In this document: in pieces, positions 16,228 through 25,692 of the stretch | Layout: every line of letters starts with the position of its first letter | Position numbering within the stretch: position 1 is the first letter of the stretch | Source: an uncultured Paenibacillus sp. | Lineage (GTDB): Bacteria; Bacillota; Bacilli; Paenibacillales; Paenibacillaceae | Assembly: GCA_937895345.1 (NCBI GenBank) | Contig: CALAWP010000073.1 | Span: forward strand, 228,053-292,052 | DNA length: 64,000 bases | Direction: 5' to 3' | Notes under the pieces: model-generated | What the model was told of the DNA's origin: nothing | Seen by the model: only the letters and a program-made list of their open reading frames with translations | Databases searched by the model: none | Position numbers and translations under genes: made by a program

Positions 16228-18065
16228 GCGCAAACGTGAACGCAAAACAAACGGCGGACGCCAAGCCGCGCAATCGCAACGAACGCTTCGTCTACCAGGA
16301 TGACGAAGCGATCGAAAAGCCGTTTAACTGGGCGCAGCTGAGCCGGCTGTTTCAATATATGAAGCCTTACCGCCGCAAGCTGGCGCCCGTCATCATTATG
16401 ATGATCATCGGCACGCTGACGCGGCTGGCCGTTCCGTTCATTATGTATTACGTCATCGACCATATCATCGATCCGGAGAAGGGCTCCGGCGACGTGCAAA
16501 TGCTCGTGCTGGCGGGCGGGGGCATGCTCGCGCTTTACGCGATTCAATGGGCCGCCAACACTTATCGGATCAAATATACGAACATTATCGGCCAGAAGGT
16601 GATTTACGACCTGAGGGCCCATCTGTTCCGGCATATCCAGAAGCTCAGCTTCCGTTTCTTCGATAAGCGGCCGGCCGGATCCGTGCTTGTGCGGGTGACG
16701 AACGACGTCAACGCGCTGCAAGATTTGTTCACGAACGGCGTCGTCAACTTGCTTATGGACTGCATTCAGTTGGCCGGTATCGTCATTATTTTGCTCGCCT
16801 TGAACGTAAAGCTGGGACTTGCGGTCATGGTTACGGTGCCGATCATGTTTATCGTCTCGTCCTCCTTGCGCAAGCGGATCCGGTTCGCCTGGCAGGAAGT
16901 CCGGATGAAGCAGTCGCGAATCAATTCCCACTTGAACGAAAGCATTCAAGGGATGAAAATTACGCAGGCGTATGTGCAGGAGAAGGACAATATGTCGTTC
17001 TTCAACCATATGAACACGGACAACGTGAAGTCCTGGAACCGGGCGTCGGCGATGAACCAGGCGTTCGGGCCGATCATCGAGGTAACGGCCGCCATCGGCA
17101 CCTGTATTTTGTTCTGGTACGGCGCGGTGCTGATCCAGGATCAGGCCATCACCATCGGCTTGCTGGTGGCGTTTGCCAACTATATCGGCAACTTCTGGGA
17201 GCCGATCAACCGGCTGGGCCAGATGTATTCGCAGCTGCTGATCGCCATGGCGTCCTCCGAGCGCATCTTCGAGTTTATCGACGAGGAGCCGACGGTGGCG
17301 GAGCAGGAGCAGGCCAAGCCGCTGCCGGCGATTCGGGGCGCCGTCACGTTCGACAACATCGTCTTCGAATACGAGCGGGGCAGGCCGGCGCTGAAAGGGA
17401 TCAGCCTCGACGTGCAGGCCGGACAGTCGATCGCGCTCGTCGGCCATACGGGCTCGGGCAAAAGCACGATCATCAATTTGCTTTGCCGCTTCTACGATCC
17501 CGTCCAAGGCCGCGTCCTCATTGACGGCATCGACATTAAGGGCGTCACCGTCGAAAGTCTGCGCTCGCAAGTCGGCATCGTGCTCCAGGATACGTTTATA
17601 TTCGCCGGTTCGATCCGGGACAACATCCGTTACGGCCGGCTGGACGCCACGGACGACGAAGTCGTGCAGGCGGCGAAGGCGGTCAACGCGCATGAGTTTA
17701 TTATGACGCTGCCGGACGGCTACGACACGCAGGTCGAGGAACGCGGCAACGTGCTGTCGATGGGCCAGCGCCAATTGCTGAGCTTCGCCCGGGCGCTGCT
17801 GGCCGATCCGCGCATCCTTATCCTGGATGAAGCGACGGCGAGCATCGACACCGAAACGGAGCTGAAAATTCAAGAGGCGCTGAAGAAGCTGCTGGCGGGA
17901 CGAACGTCCTTCATGATCGCGCACCGCCTTTCGACGATACGGGGCGCCGACAACATCGTCGTGCTGGATCACGGCTCGATCGTCGAGCAGGGCACGCACG
18001 AGCAGCTGATGGCCAAGAAAGGCGTCTACCACGGTTTGATCGAAGCGCAATACAGGTTTTTATAA
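16224..18065 (+). CDS. ABC exporter half-transporter, catalytic-site subunit (YheH/BmrD-like)
   Basis: 613 aa with an N-terminal cytosolic extension of about 45 residues, six transmembrane helices, and an ATPase domain. Walker A GHTGSGKS; Walker B ILILDEATASID keeps the catalytic Glu; the signature is altered to LSMGQRQL instead of LSGGQ. Canonical Glu here plus non-canonical signature here, and the reverse in the partner, is the hallmark of heterodimeric exporters with one consensus and one degenerate site (BmrC/BmrD family). The ATGA overlap with the upstream gene implies coupled translation. A hairpin follows directly. Confidence 0.94.
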   Translation: MSANVNAKQTADAKPRNRNERFVYQDDEAIEKPFNWAQLSRLFQYMKPYRRKLAPVIIMMIIGTLTRLAVPFIMYYVIDHIIDPEKGSGDVQMLVLAGGGMLALYAIQWAANTYRIKYTNIIGQKVIYDLRAHLFRHIQKLSFRFFDKRPAGSVLVRVTNDVNALQDLFTNGVVNLLMDCIQLAGIVIILLALNVKLGLAVMVTVPIMFIVSSSLRKRIRFAWQEVRMKQSRINSHLNESIQGMKITQAYVQEKDNMSFFNHMNTDNVKSWNRASAMNQAFGPIIEVTAAIGTCILFWYGAVLIQDQAITIGLLVAFANYIGNFWEPINRLGQMYSQLLIAMASSERIFEFIDEEPTVAEQEQAKPLPAIRGAVTFDNIVFEYERGRPALKGISLDVQAGQSIALVGHTGSGKSTIINLLCRFYDPVQGRVLIDGIDIKGVTVESLRSQVGIVLQDTFIFAGSIRDNIRYGRLDATDDEVVQAAKAVNAHEFIMTLPDGYDTQVEERGNVLSMGQRQLLSFARALLADPRILILDEATASIDTETELKIQEALKKLLAGRTSFMIAHRLSTIRGADNIVVLDHGSIVEQGTHEQLMAKKGVYHGLIEAQYRFL

Positions 18066-18088
18066 GAGATAACGGTTGATTTTTTGCA

Positions 18089-18143
18089 AGAGAACCTCCA
18101 CAATGTTCTTATGTCTAGAATAAGCATTCGGGAGGTTCTTTTT
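18089..18143 (+). terminator. Long hairpin after the exporter operon, overlapping the purT ribosome binding site
   Basis: AGAACCTCC (18091-18099) pairs with GGAGGTTCT (18131-18139), followed by TTTT. The 31-base loop can form a second stem of AATG-x-CTTAT with ATAAG-x-CATT. It has the form of an intrinsic terminator for the ABC genes, but the right arm GGGAGGT (18130-18136) is also the only plausible Shine-Dalgarno of purT. It may therefore act as terminator, translational lock, or both. Confidence 0.7.
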
Positions 18144-18147
18144 GTAT

Positions 18148-19329
18148 ATGTACGGATCACCGCTTACTTCATCTGCGCGCAAAATATTGCTGCTCGGCTC
18201 CGGGGAGCTCGGCAAGGAGGTTGTGCTGGAGGCGCAGCGGCTGGGCGTGGAGACGATCGCCGTCGACCGCTATGAGCATGCGCCGGCGATGCATGCCGCT
18301 CATCGCAGCTACGTGACGGACATGCTGGACGGAGCGTCGATCCGCCGGATTATCGAAACGGAAAAACCGGATCTCATCGTGCCTGAAATCGAAGCGATCG
18401 CTACGGAAACGCTGCTGGAGCTTGAACGGGAAGGACACCGCGTCATTCCGACCGCCCGCGCCGCGCGGTTGACGATGGACCGGGAAGGCATCAGAAGGCT
18501 GGCCGCCGAAGCGCTGGGGCTGCCGACGGCGCCGTACCGGTTTGCCGATTCGCTGGAAGAGATGCGCGCGGCGGCGGCCGAGCTCGGTTATCCTTGCGTC
18601 GTCAAGCCGATCATGAGCTCGTCGGGCAAGGGCCAAAGCGTATGCCGCAGCGAGGACGAAGCGGAGAGCTGCTGGAACTTCGCCCAGGAAGGCGGCCGGG
18701 CCGGCAAAGGCCGCGTCATTGTCGAAGGATTTATCTCGTTCGATTCGGAAATTACGCTGCTGACGGTCCGCTCGGTATCGGGCACGTCCTTTTGCGCGCC
18801 GATCGGCCACGTGCAGAAGGACGGCGATTACATCGAATCCTGGCAGCCTCATCCGATGACGGAGGAGCAGGTGCGGCAGGCGGAAGATATTGCTCGGAAG
18901 GTGACCGAAGAGCTGGGCGGCTTCGGGATTTACGGCGTAGAGCTGTTTCTGACCCGGGACGGCGTTCTGTTCAGCGAAGTGTCCCCGCGTCCGCACGATA
19001 CGGGCATGGTGACGATGGCGACGCAGGATTTATCGGAATTTGCCCTGCATGTGCGCGCCATTCTCGGATTTCCGATCCCGACGATCCGCCTGTTGACGCC
19101 GGGCGCGTCGCATACGCTCAAGGCGGACCGGGCGTCGCAGCGTTTCCGCATCTGCGGTGCGGACAAAGCGCTGGCCGTGCCGAATACGCAAGTGCGTCTG
19201 TTCGGCAAGCCGGAAACGAAGCCGGGCAGAAGAATGGCGGTCGCGCTCAGCTCCGCCGACGACGTCGGCCTGGCGCGGGAGCGGGCGAAGCAGGCGGCGG
19301 AATCGCTGTTTATCGAATACGAAGAGTGA
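18148..19329 (+). CDS. purT: Formate-dependent phosphoribosylglycinamide formyltransferase
   Basis: 393 aa ATP-grasp enzyme that formylates GAR with formate and ATP in purine biosynthesis, in place of folate-dependent PurN. N-terminal GSGELGKEVVLEAQRLGVE binds ADP/GAR; the ATP-grasp part shows VVKPIMSSSGKGQS and the metal-binding region FSEVSPRPHDTGMVT. Start: ATG 18148 lies 11 bases after GGGAGGT; TTG 18142 (5 bases) is an alternative. The gene is away from the pur operon, as in B. subtilis. The yqkE-like gene follows 14 bases downstream. Confidence 0.96.
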   Translation: MYGSPLTSSARKILLLGSGELGKEVVLEAQRLGVETIAVDRYEHAPAMHAAHRSYVTDMLDGASIRRIIETEKPDLIVPEIEAIATETLLELEREGHRVIPTARAARLTMDREGIRRLAAEALGLPTAPYRFADSLEEMRAAAAELGYPCVVKPIMSSSGKGQSVCRSEDEAESCWNFAQEGGRAGKGRVIVEGFISFDSEITLLTVRSVSGTSFCAPIGHVQKDGDYIESWQPHPMTEEQVRQAEDIARKVTEELGGFGIYGVELFLTRDGVLFSEVSPRPHDTGMVTMATQDLSEFALHVRAILGFPIPTIRLLTPGASHTLKADRASQRFRICGADKALAVPNTQVRLFGKPETKPGRRMAVALSSADDVGLARERAKQAAESLFIEYEE

Positions 19330-19343
19330 GCGGGTGACGACAG

Positions 19344-19646
19344 ATGTCCAAGAAACGGAAGCAGCCTTCGGCCTACGGCGGCGCAGGGGGACAGGGGCGC
19401 CGGTCCGGCGCCGGTACTTCGGCCGGCTCCGGGGCGTCCGGAGCGTCGCTTAAAGATTTGCTTTCTCCATCCGTCCTCGATCAACTGAAGACATCGGCGG
19501 AGCAATGGAAGCAGGCCGAGCAAGAGCGGCTCGAGCAGAAGCGAAGGGCGGAGGAGGAGGCGAAGCGGCAGGAGCGCAAGCGCCTCGAGAACGACTTCGA
19601 ATATTTGCTCCATACGAGCGATCCGAACTGGAGCAAATATAAATAA
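19344..19646 (+). CDS. YqkE-like small protein (DUF3886)
   Basis: 100 aa, very hydrophilic. The N-terminal 35 residues are Gly/Ala/Ser-rich; the rest is a charged helix or coiled coil with SLKDLLSPSVLDQLK, an Arg/Glu/Lys-rich run, and the C-terminal NDFEYLLHTSDPNWSKYK that matches the DUF3886 family including B. subtilis YqkE. No enzymatic motif and no known function. It is probably co-transcribed with purT and is followed by a terminator. Confidence 0.85.
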   Translation: MSKKRKQPSAYGGAGGQGRRSGAGTSAGSGASGASLKDLLSPSVLDQLKTSAEQWKQAEQERLEQKRRAEEEAKRQERKRLENDFEYLLHTSDPNWSKYK

Positions 19647-19655
19647 CGCGCATAC

Positions 19656-19688
19656 GGCCGTTCAGGAACGACTTCCTGGCGGCCTTTT
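19656..19688 (+). terminator. Rho-independent terminator after the yqkE-like gene
   Basis: CGGCC and CAGGAA pair with TTCCTG and GGCC around loop CGAC, followed by TTTT. The T-tract is short. Confidence 0.65.
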
Positions 19689-19821
19689 GCCGCTTTCTGC
19701 CGTGCGGCCGGCCGCGCACCCCCTTGCGCCGCCTTATTCCGGAACCGGGCGAGTGTCCTCGGCCTTGCCGGAAGCATAGGATGATGCAACAACGATAGCG
19801 CGCAAGCAAGGAGGCGGACGG

Positions 19822-21012
19822 ATGCGGAAATATGTCAGGGAAGGCGATACGCTGTGGGGGCTCAGCCTGCTGTTCGACGTTCCGTTCCGGCTAGTCCTGG
19901 ACTCCAATCCCGGACTGCAGCCGGAGACGATGGGCGTCGGACAGCCGGTCGAAATTCCGGGCTACCGATGGAACGATTATCGAATTCGGGCGGGCGATAC
20001 GCTTTGGCGCATCGCGGCGGCCAACGGCATTTCGGTCCATTTGCTGCTGGCGGCCAATCCGGCGTTGAACGCTTATTCCCTGCAAATCGGCGATACGGTT
20101 CGGGTGCCCTTCCGGGTCACGGAAAGAATCGTCAACCCGAAGCGGGAATACACTTCCGAGGCGATGCGTAACGATGTGAACGCGTTGGCCGAGCTTTATC
20201 CGTTTATGAGGACCGGCTCGTTCGGCCGTTCCGTCATGGGCAAGGAGCTGACGGAAATCCAGATTGGCGCGGGCGGCAAGACCGTACATGCCAACGCTTC
20301 GATTCATGCCAACGAGTGGATTACGACGCCCGTGCTGATGGCGTTTCTGAACGATTTTTTGCTGGCCTTAACGAACAGCTCCGATATGAAAGGGATCGCG
20401 GTATATCCTTATTATGAGACCGCTACGCTGTCCCTTGTCCCGATGGTCAATCCGGACGGCGTCGATCTGGTCGTCTCCGGGCTGCCGAGAGAGGAGCCGT
20501 ACCGCAGCGAAGCGCTTGCGATTAACGAGGGCAGCTATAATTTCGACGGATGGAAGGCGAATATACGGGGCGTCGATTTGAACAAGCAATTTCCGGCGCT
20601 GTGGGAGCGGGATGCAGCGCAAGGTCCGCAGCGTCCCGCGCCGCGAGACTATTCCGGAACGGCTCCGCTGACCGAGCCGGAATCGCAGGCGCTCGCCGGC
20701 TTGACGCGTCAAAGCGGATTCCGCCGCGTACTCGCGTTTCATACGCAAGGCAAAGTGCTGTTCTGGGGGTTCGAGGGACTGGAACCGCCCGAATCGGAAC
20801 GGCTGGCGGCGGAATTTGCCGCCGTGAGCGGCTATGAGGCGGTGCGTTACGTCGACAGCACGGCCGGATACAAGGATTGGTTCATTCAGGATTGGAGGCT
20901 GCCCGGCTTCACCATCGAGCTGGGCAAAGGGACGAACCCGCTGCCGCTGTCGCAATTCGACGAACTGTTCGACGCGGCGTCGGCGATTCTGCTCGCGGCC
21001 TTGTATATGTAA
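19822..21012 (+). CDS. LysM-M14 gamma-D-glutamyl-meso-diaminopimelate peptidase (ENP1 type)
   Basis: 396 aa. Two LysM peptidoglycan-binding domains at about 2-47 (YVREGDTLWGLSLLF) and 52-97 (YRIRAGDTLWRIAAANG), then an M14 zinc carboxypeptidase domain. Zinc ligands are His and Glu of HANEW and the His of AFHTQG; the catalytic Glu is in TIELGKG. Size and order match Lysinibacillus sphaericus endopeptidase I, which cleaves the gamma-D-Glu-meso-Dpm bond of peptidoglycan during sporulation. There is no signal peptide, also as in that enzyme, so it probably acts in the sporangium or after lysis. AAGGAGG precedes the ATG. Confidence 0.93.
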   Translation: MRKYVREGDTLWGLSLLFDVPFRLVLDSNPGLQPETMGVGQPVEIPGYRWNDYRIRAGDTLWRIAAANGISVHLLLAANPALNAYSLQIGDTVRVPFRVTERIVNPKREYTSEAMRNDVNALAELYPFMRTGSFGRSVMGKELTEIQIGAGGKTVHANASIHANEWITTPVLMAFLNDFLLALTNSSDMKGIAVYPYYETATLSLVPMVNPDGVDLVVSGLPREEPYRSEALAINEGSYNFDGWKANIRGVDLNKQFPALWERDAAQGPQRPAPRDYSGTAPLTEPESQALAGLTRQSGFRRVLAFHTQGKVLFWGFEGLEPPESERLAAEFAAVSGYEAVRYVDSTAGYKDWFIQDWRLPGFTIELGKGTNPLPLSQFDELFDAASAILLAALYM

Positions 21013-21249
21013 GAGCATAAACGGGCGGCGAATTGCAAATCATGGTCATTACATGCGGACGATGGTTGCGGTCCCGGCATTCATATGGTACTTTTATATC
21101 CGGCTTACCGCCGGTCGAGGGGGGCCGTTTTGGCCCGAACGGGGGATGCGCCTTCCTCGCCGTTTTGTTTCTCGTCTTTACGAATAGGGACATTTTGCAT
21201 TAAAATAGCTTGAAGATGTGACATTCAATAGATCGGATGGGGGAAGCTC

Positions 21250-23220
21250 ATGGCTGAACAATTGGATATATTCGCAAGCTCTGCGCCTCCTGACCGGAAT
21301 TATGAGGCCGATGACATACAGGTATTGGAAGGACTGACGGCCGTCCGCAAGCGGCCCGGCATGTATATCGGCAGCACGAGCGCTTCGGGCCTGCATCATC
21401 TGGTTTGGGAAATCGTCGACAATGCGGTGGACGAGCATCTGGCGAAGTTTTGCACCGCCATCGAGGTCACGCTGCACAAGAACGGTTCGATTACGGTGTA
21501 CGACAACGGGCGCGGCATTCCGACCGGCATGCATAAGACCGGCATTCCGACGCCGCAGGTCGTCTTTACGATTTTGCATGCGGGAGGCAAATTCGGCGGC
21601 GGCGGCTACAAGAAATCCGGCGGCCTTCACGGCGTCGGCGCTTCCGTGACGAATGCGCTGTCGGAATGGCTGGAGGTCGAAATCTATCGCGACGGTAAAA
21701 TACATAAGCAGCGGTTCGAATATTGGGTGGACGACAAAGGCAAGGAGCATGTCGGCGAGCCCGTCACCGGGTTGGAGATCGCGGGCAATACGAACCGCAC
21801 CGGCACCAGGGTAACGTTCAAGCCGGATAGCCGCGTGTTCCAAGCCGGAACGTCGTTCAATTACGATACGCTTGCGGAACGGCTGCAGGAAATCGCCTTT
21901 TTGAACTCGGGGCTCAAGGTCACGATCAAGGATGAGCGAAGCGGCAACGGCGACGTATTCCATTACGAAGGCGGAGCGAGCCAATTCGTGCAATATTTGA
22001 ACGAGGACAAAAACGTGCTGCACGACGTCATCCATTTTACGGGAGAACGGGACGAGATCGAGGTGGAGGTGGCGCTCCAATACAATGACGGGTATACCGA
22101 AACGCTGGCCTCGTTTGTCAATTCGATTCCGACGAGAGGCGGAGGCACGCACGAAACCGGCTTCAAAACCGCGTATACGCGCGTCATGAACGAATATGCG
22201 CGCAAGGCGGGGCTGCTGAAGGAAAAAGACAAAAACCTCGAAGGCAACGATTTGCGCGAAGGGATGATGGCGGTCGTCAACATTAAGATGTCCGAGGTGG
22301 AGTTCGTCGGCCAGACGAAAGACCAGCTCGGCAGCGCGGCGGCCCGCGGCGCGGTGGATGCCGTTGTGACGGAGAGAATGGGCGTCTTCCTGGAGGAAAA
22401 TCCCGGCGTCGCCCAATCGCTTCTGAAAAAAGCGGTGCAGGCGTCGAAAGCCCGCGAGGCGGCGAGAAAGGCGCGCGAGGAAATCCGCAGCGGGAAGAAG
22501 CGGAGCGAAAGCTCCAATCTCGGCGGCAAGCTGACGCCGGCCCAATCGAAGGATTATACCCGCAACGAGCTGTTTATCGTCGAGGGAGACTCCGCGGGCG
22601 GCTCCGCCAAGCAGGGCAGAGACTCCAAATACCAGGCGATCTTGCCGCTGAAGGGCAAGCCGATGAATCCGGAAAAGGCCAAGCTTGCGGACATCTTGAA
22701 AAACGACGAATACAAAGCGATTATATCGGCAATCGGAGCGGGCGTAGGACCGGAATTCGAATCCGAGGAAAGCAACTACAGCAAAATTATTATTATGACC
22801 GACGCCGACACGGACGGCGCCCATATTCAGGTGCTTCTGCTGACGTTTTTCTACCGGTATATGAAGCCGCTGATCGACAACGGCAAAATCTATATCGCCC
22901 AGCCGCCGCTGTACAAGATTACGCGCAAATCGGGCAAGCTGGAAACGGTCCGTTACGCCTGGACCGACGATCAGCTGCAAAACTATTTGAAGGAATACGG
23001 CAAAGGTTACGAGCTGCAGCGCTACAAGGGACTTGGCGAAATGAATCCCGAGCAGCTGTGGGAAACGACGATGAACCCGGAAACCCGCACGCTGCTGCAG
23101 GTGCAGATCGAGGATGCGGCCAAGGCGGAACGCCGGGTGTCGACGCTGATGGGCGACAAGGTCGATCCGCGCAAGCGCTGGATCATCGATAACGTCGATT
23201 TTACGGAATATGAAGAGTAG
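21250..23220 (+). CDS. parE: DNA topoisomerase IV subunit B
   Basis: 656 aa ATPase subunit of the decatenating type II topoisomerase. GHKL ATPase motifs: EIVDNAVDEHLAKF, DNGRGIPTGMHKTG, GGLHGVGASVTNALS. TOPRIM: EGDSAGGSAKQGRD and DADTDGAHI. It is ParE rather than GyrB by the LHHLVWEIVDN and MHKTGIPTPQVV variants and by pairing with parC 12 bases downstream. GGGGGAAG precedes the ATG. The 237-base space upstream shows no RNA gene. Confidence 0.97.
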   Translation: MAEQLDIFASSAPPDRNYEADDIQVLEGLTAVRKRPGMYIGSTSASGLHHLVWEIVDNAVDEHLAKFCTAIEVTLHKNGSITVYDNGRGIPTGMHKTGIPTPQVVFTILHAGGKFGGGGYKKSGGLHGVGASVTNALSEWLEVEIYRDGKIHKQRFEYWVDDKGKEHVGEPVTGLEIAGNTNRTGTRVTFKPDSRVFQAGTSFNYDTLAERLQEIAFLNSGLKVTIKDERSGNGDVFHYEGGASQFVQYLNEDKNVLHDVIHFTGERDEIEVEVALQYNDGYTETLASFVNSIPTRGGGTHETGFKTAYTRVMNEYARKAGLLKEKDKNLEGNDLREGMMAVVNIKMSEVEFVGQTKDQLGSAAARGAVDAVVTERMGVFLEENPGVAQSLLKKAVQASKAREAARKAREEIRSGKKRSESSNLGGKLTPAQSKDYTRNELFIVEGDSAGGSAKQGRDSKYQAILPLKGKPMNPEKAKLADILKNDEYKAIISAIGAGVGPEFESEESNYSKIIIMTDADTDGAHIQVLLLTFFYRYMKPLIDNGKIYIAQPPLYKITRKSGKLETVRYAWTDDQLQNYLKEYGKGYELQRYKGLGEMNPEQLWETTMNPETRTLLQVQIEDAAKAERRVSTLMGDKVDPRKRWIIDNVDFTEYEE

Positions 23221-23232
23221 GGAGAGAAACGC

Positions 23233-25692
23233 ATGAGTATACTGGAACAGTTTTTGCCGGCGTTTCTGGAGGAGGTTGTCGGCGACCGGTTCGGGCGCTA
23301 TTCCAAATATATTATTCAGGACCGGGCCATCCCCGACGTGCGCGACGGGTTGAAGCCGGTGCAGCGGCGCATTTTGTACGCCATGTACGACGCGGGCAAC
23401 ACGCCGGACAAGCCGTACCGCAAGTCGGCCAAGACGGTCGGCGACGTCATGGGCAATTACCATCCGCACGGCGACTCGTCCATCTACGAGGGAATGGTCC
23501 GGATGGCCCAGCCTTGGAAGATGGGGCATCCGCTGATCGACGGCCACGGCAACTGGGGATCGCAGGACGACGATCCCGCGGCGGCTATGCGCTATACCGA
23601 AGCGCGCCTGTCCAAGATTGCGATGGAGCTGCTGCGAGACATCGATAAGCGGACGGTGCAGTTCAAGGACAACTTCGACAATACGACGAAGGAGCCGGTC
23701 GTGCTGCCGTCCCGTTATCCGAACCTGCTCGTCAACGGCGTGAGCGGCATCTCCTCCGGCTTTGCTACGGAAATTCCGCCGCACAATTTGCGGGAAGTGA
23801 TCGACGCCTGCATCGCCGTCATGCAGCGTCCGGATATGTCGCTTGAGCAACTGATGGAGATCGTGAAGGGGCCGGACTTTCCGACCGGCGGCCTCATTAT
23901 GGGCGAGGAAGGCATCCGCGAAGCTTACCGGACGGGCAAAGGCCGCATCTATATCCGGTCCAAAACGGCGATCGAAGATATGCGCGGCGGCAAGCAGCAA
24001 ATCGTCATTACAGAAATTCCATACCAGGTCGTAAAAGCCCGCCTGGTGACGGCGATGGAAAACATCCGGCTGGAAAAAAAGGTGGAGGGCATTGCAGAGG
24101 TGCGGGACGAGAGCGGCCGGAACGGGCTGCGGATCGTCGTCGAGCTGAAGAAGGATGCGGACGCGGCCGGCATTCTCGCATATTTGCTCAAAAAGACCGA
24201 TTTGCAAGTGACGTACAACTTCAACATGGTCGCGATCGTCAACAAGGCGCCTCAGCAGCTCGGCCTCAAGGCCATGCTGACCGCCTACATCGACCATCAG
24301 AAGGAAGTCGTCACGCATCGTACCCAATACGAGCTCGAGAAAGCCGAAGACCGGGCCCATGTGCTGGAAGGTCTCGTGAAGGCGCTGAATTTGCTGGACG
24401 AGGTCATTGCGGCGATCAAGGCGTCCAAAAACCGCGCCGACGCGCAGAACAATCTGGTGACGAAGTTCGGCTTCTCGGAGCGCCAGGCCGATGCGATATT
24501 GACGCTCCAGTTGTACCGGCTTACCAATCTCGAGATTACTTCGCTCGAGAAGGAGCATAAGGAGACGCTGAAGCGGATTCAATATTTGAGATCCATTCTG
24601 GACAGCGAGAAGAAGCTGCTTGGCGTCATTCGCGACGAGCTGACGGAGATGCGGGACAAATACGGCATCGACCGCCGCAGCGACATTCAAGGCGAGGTCG
24701 AGGAGCTGAAGGTCAACCTGGAAGTGCTCGTCACGCCGGAGGATGTGCTCGTTACGCTCAGCCAGGACGCTTATATTAAACGGACAAGCATGCTTTCGTT
24801 TACGCGCTCCGGCGGCGAGCTGGACAGCGCAGGCGTGAAGGAAGGCGACGTCATTCGCGAATTGCTTCAGGTCAACACACTCGACAACCTGCTGCTGTTT
24901 ACGCGCAAAGGACTTTATTTCCAATTGCCCGTCCATGCGATTCCGGAGTTCAAATGGAAAGATACCGGCACGGCGCTCGTCAATGTCGTTCCGATCGCGA
25001 AAGACGACGCCATCGTCAGCGTCGTGCCGGTCAAGGACTATAACGCGCCCGTCTCACTCGTCTTTGTAACAAAGCGGGGACAAGTGAAACGTTCCGAGCT
25101 GAAGGAATATGCCACGACCCGTTCGACAGCCATTGCGGCCTGCAAGGTTGCGGACGGCGACGAGGTCATCGCCGTCGTTCCAAGCGACGGCACGCAACAA
25201 ATGATGCTGGTCTCGAAGTTCGGCATGAGCATCCGGTTTGAGGAATCCGAGGTGAATCCGATGGGCCGGGTAGCGGCCGGCGTGAAGGGGATGGCGCTCA
25301 AGGAGGGCGACGAGATCGTCGGAGCCGCATGGGTTGCCGACGACGAGGGAGAATTGCTTGTCATCTCCGATATCGGCTACGGCAAACGAACGCTGCTGCT
25401 CGATTATCCGATCCAGGGACGGGGAGGCAAAGGCGTTCAAACGTTCGAATTCAAGGAAGGCAAGCGGGTGCGTTCCAACGGGACGTCGATCGCCGCCGCG
25501 TATTATTGCAGGGAGCCTATCGAAATTACGGCGGTTACGAGCGCAGGCAACAAGCAGACGGCGGTATCCGAGAAGGCGCCGATCGAGGAACGGAAGTCGA
25601 CCGGCAAGCCGCTGTTCGCGCTGGGCAAGGACGAAGCCATTGCGGACGCCTTTGTCCGCTCAGAGCCGGAGATTAATCAAAAGGGCGATTAG
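23233..25692 (+). CDS. parC: DNA topoisomerase IV subunit A
   Basis: 819 aa. DNA cleavage tyrosine is Tyr121 in AAMRYTEARLSK. The quinolone-resistance region reads YHPHGDSSIYEGMV with Ser82 and Glu86, the residues equivalent to Ser80 and Glu84 of S. aureus GrlA, so no classic resistance substitution is present. The C-terminal third holds the beta-pinwheel repeats (GYGKRTLL, GRGGKG type). Co-transcribed with parE. Its last 20 bases overlap the 3' end of the convergent small gene 25673-25840. Confidence 0.97.
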   Translation: MSILEQFLPAFLEEVVGDRFGRYSKYIIQDRAIPDVRDGLKPVQRRILYAMYDAGNTPDKPYRKSAKTVGDVMGNYHPHGDSSIYEGMVRMAQPWKMGHPLIDGHGNWGSQDDDPAAAMRYTEARLSKIAMELLRDIDKRTVQFKDNFDNTTKEPVVLPSRYPNLLVNGVSGISSGFATEIPPHNLREVIDACIAVMQRPDMSLEQLMEIVKGPDFPTGGLIMGEEGIREAYRTGKGRIYIRSKTAIEDMRGGKQQIVITEIPYQVVKARLVTAMENIRLEKKVEGIAEVRDESGRNGLRIVVELKKDADAAGILAYLLKKTDLQVTYNFNMVAIVNKAPQQLGLKAMLTAYIDHQKEVVTHRTQYELEKAEDRAHVLEGLVKALNLLDEVIAAIKASKNRADAQNNLVTKFGFSERQADAILTLQLYRLTNLEITSLEKEHKETLKRIQYLRSILDSEKKLLGVIRDELTEMRDKYGIDRRSDIQGEVEELKVNLEVLVTPEDVLVTLSQDAYIKRTSMLSFTRSGGELDSAGVKEGDVIRELLQVNTLDNLLLFTRKGLYFQLPVHAIPEFKWKDTGTALVNVVPIAKDDAIVSVVPVKDYNAPVSLVFVTKRGQVKRSELKEYATTRSTAIAACKVADGDEVIAVVPSDGTQQMMLVSKFGMSIRFEESEVNPMGRVAAGVKGMALKEGDEIVGAAWVADDEGELLVISDIGYGKRTLLLDYPIQGRGGKGVQTFEFKEGKRVRSNGTSIAAAYYCREPIEITAVTSAGNKQTAVSEKAPIEERKSTGKPLFALGKDEAIADAFVRSEPEINQKGD

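Noticed and set aside
16170..18050. A 626-codon minus-strand open frame opposite the second ABC half-transporter
   Set aside because: Low-complexity Arg/His/Asp translation, no ribosome binding site, and the plus strand has all ABC motifs.
21013..21249. Possible RNA gene or attachment site between the M14 peptidase and parE
   Set aside because: No tRNA-like cloverleaf, no direct repeats and no convincing hairpin with a T-tract; it looks like an ordinary promoter region.
23470..23500. Fluoroquinolone-resistance allele in parC
   Set aside because: The key positions are Ser82 and Glu86, the susceptible-type residues.
21178..24936. A 1252-codon open frame on the minus strand across parE and parC
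   Set aside because: It is the antisense shadow of two unmistakable topoisomerase genes; the translation is His/Arg/Leu-rich without domains, as expected from GC-rich third positions.
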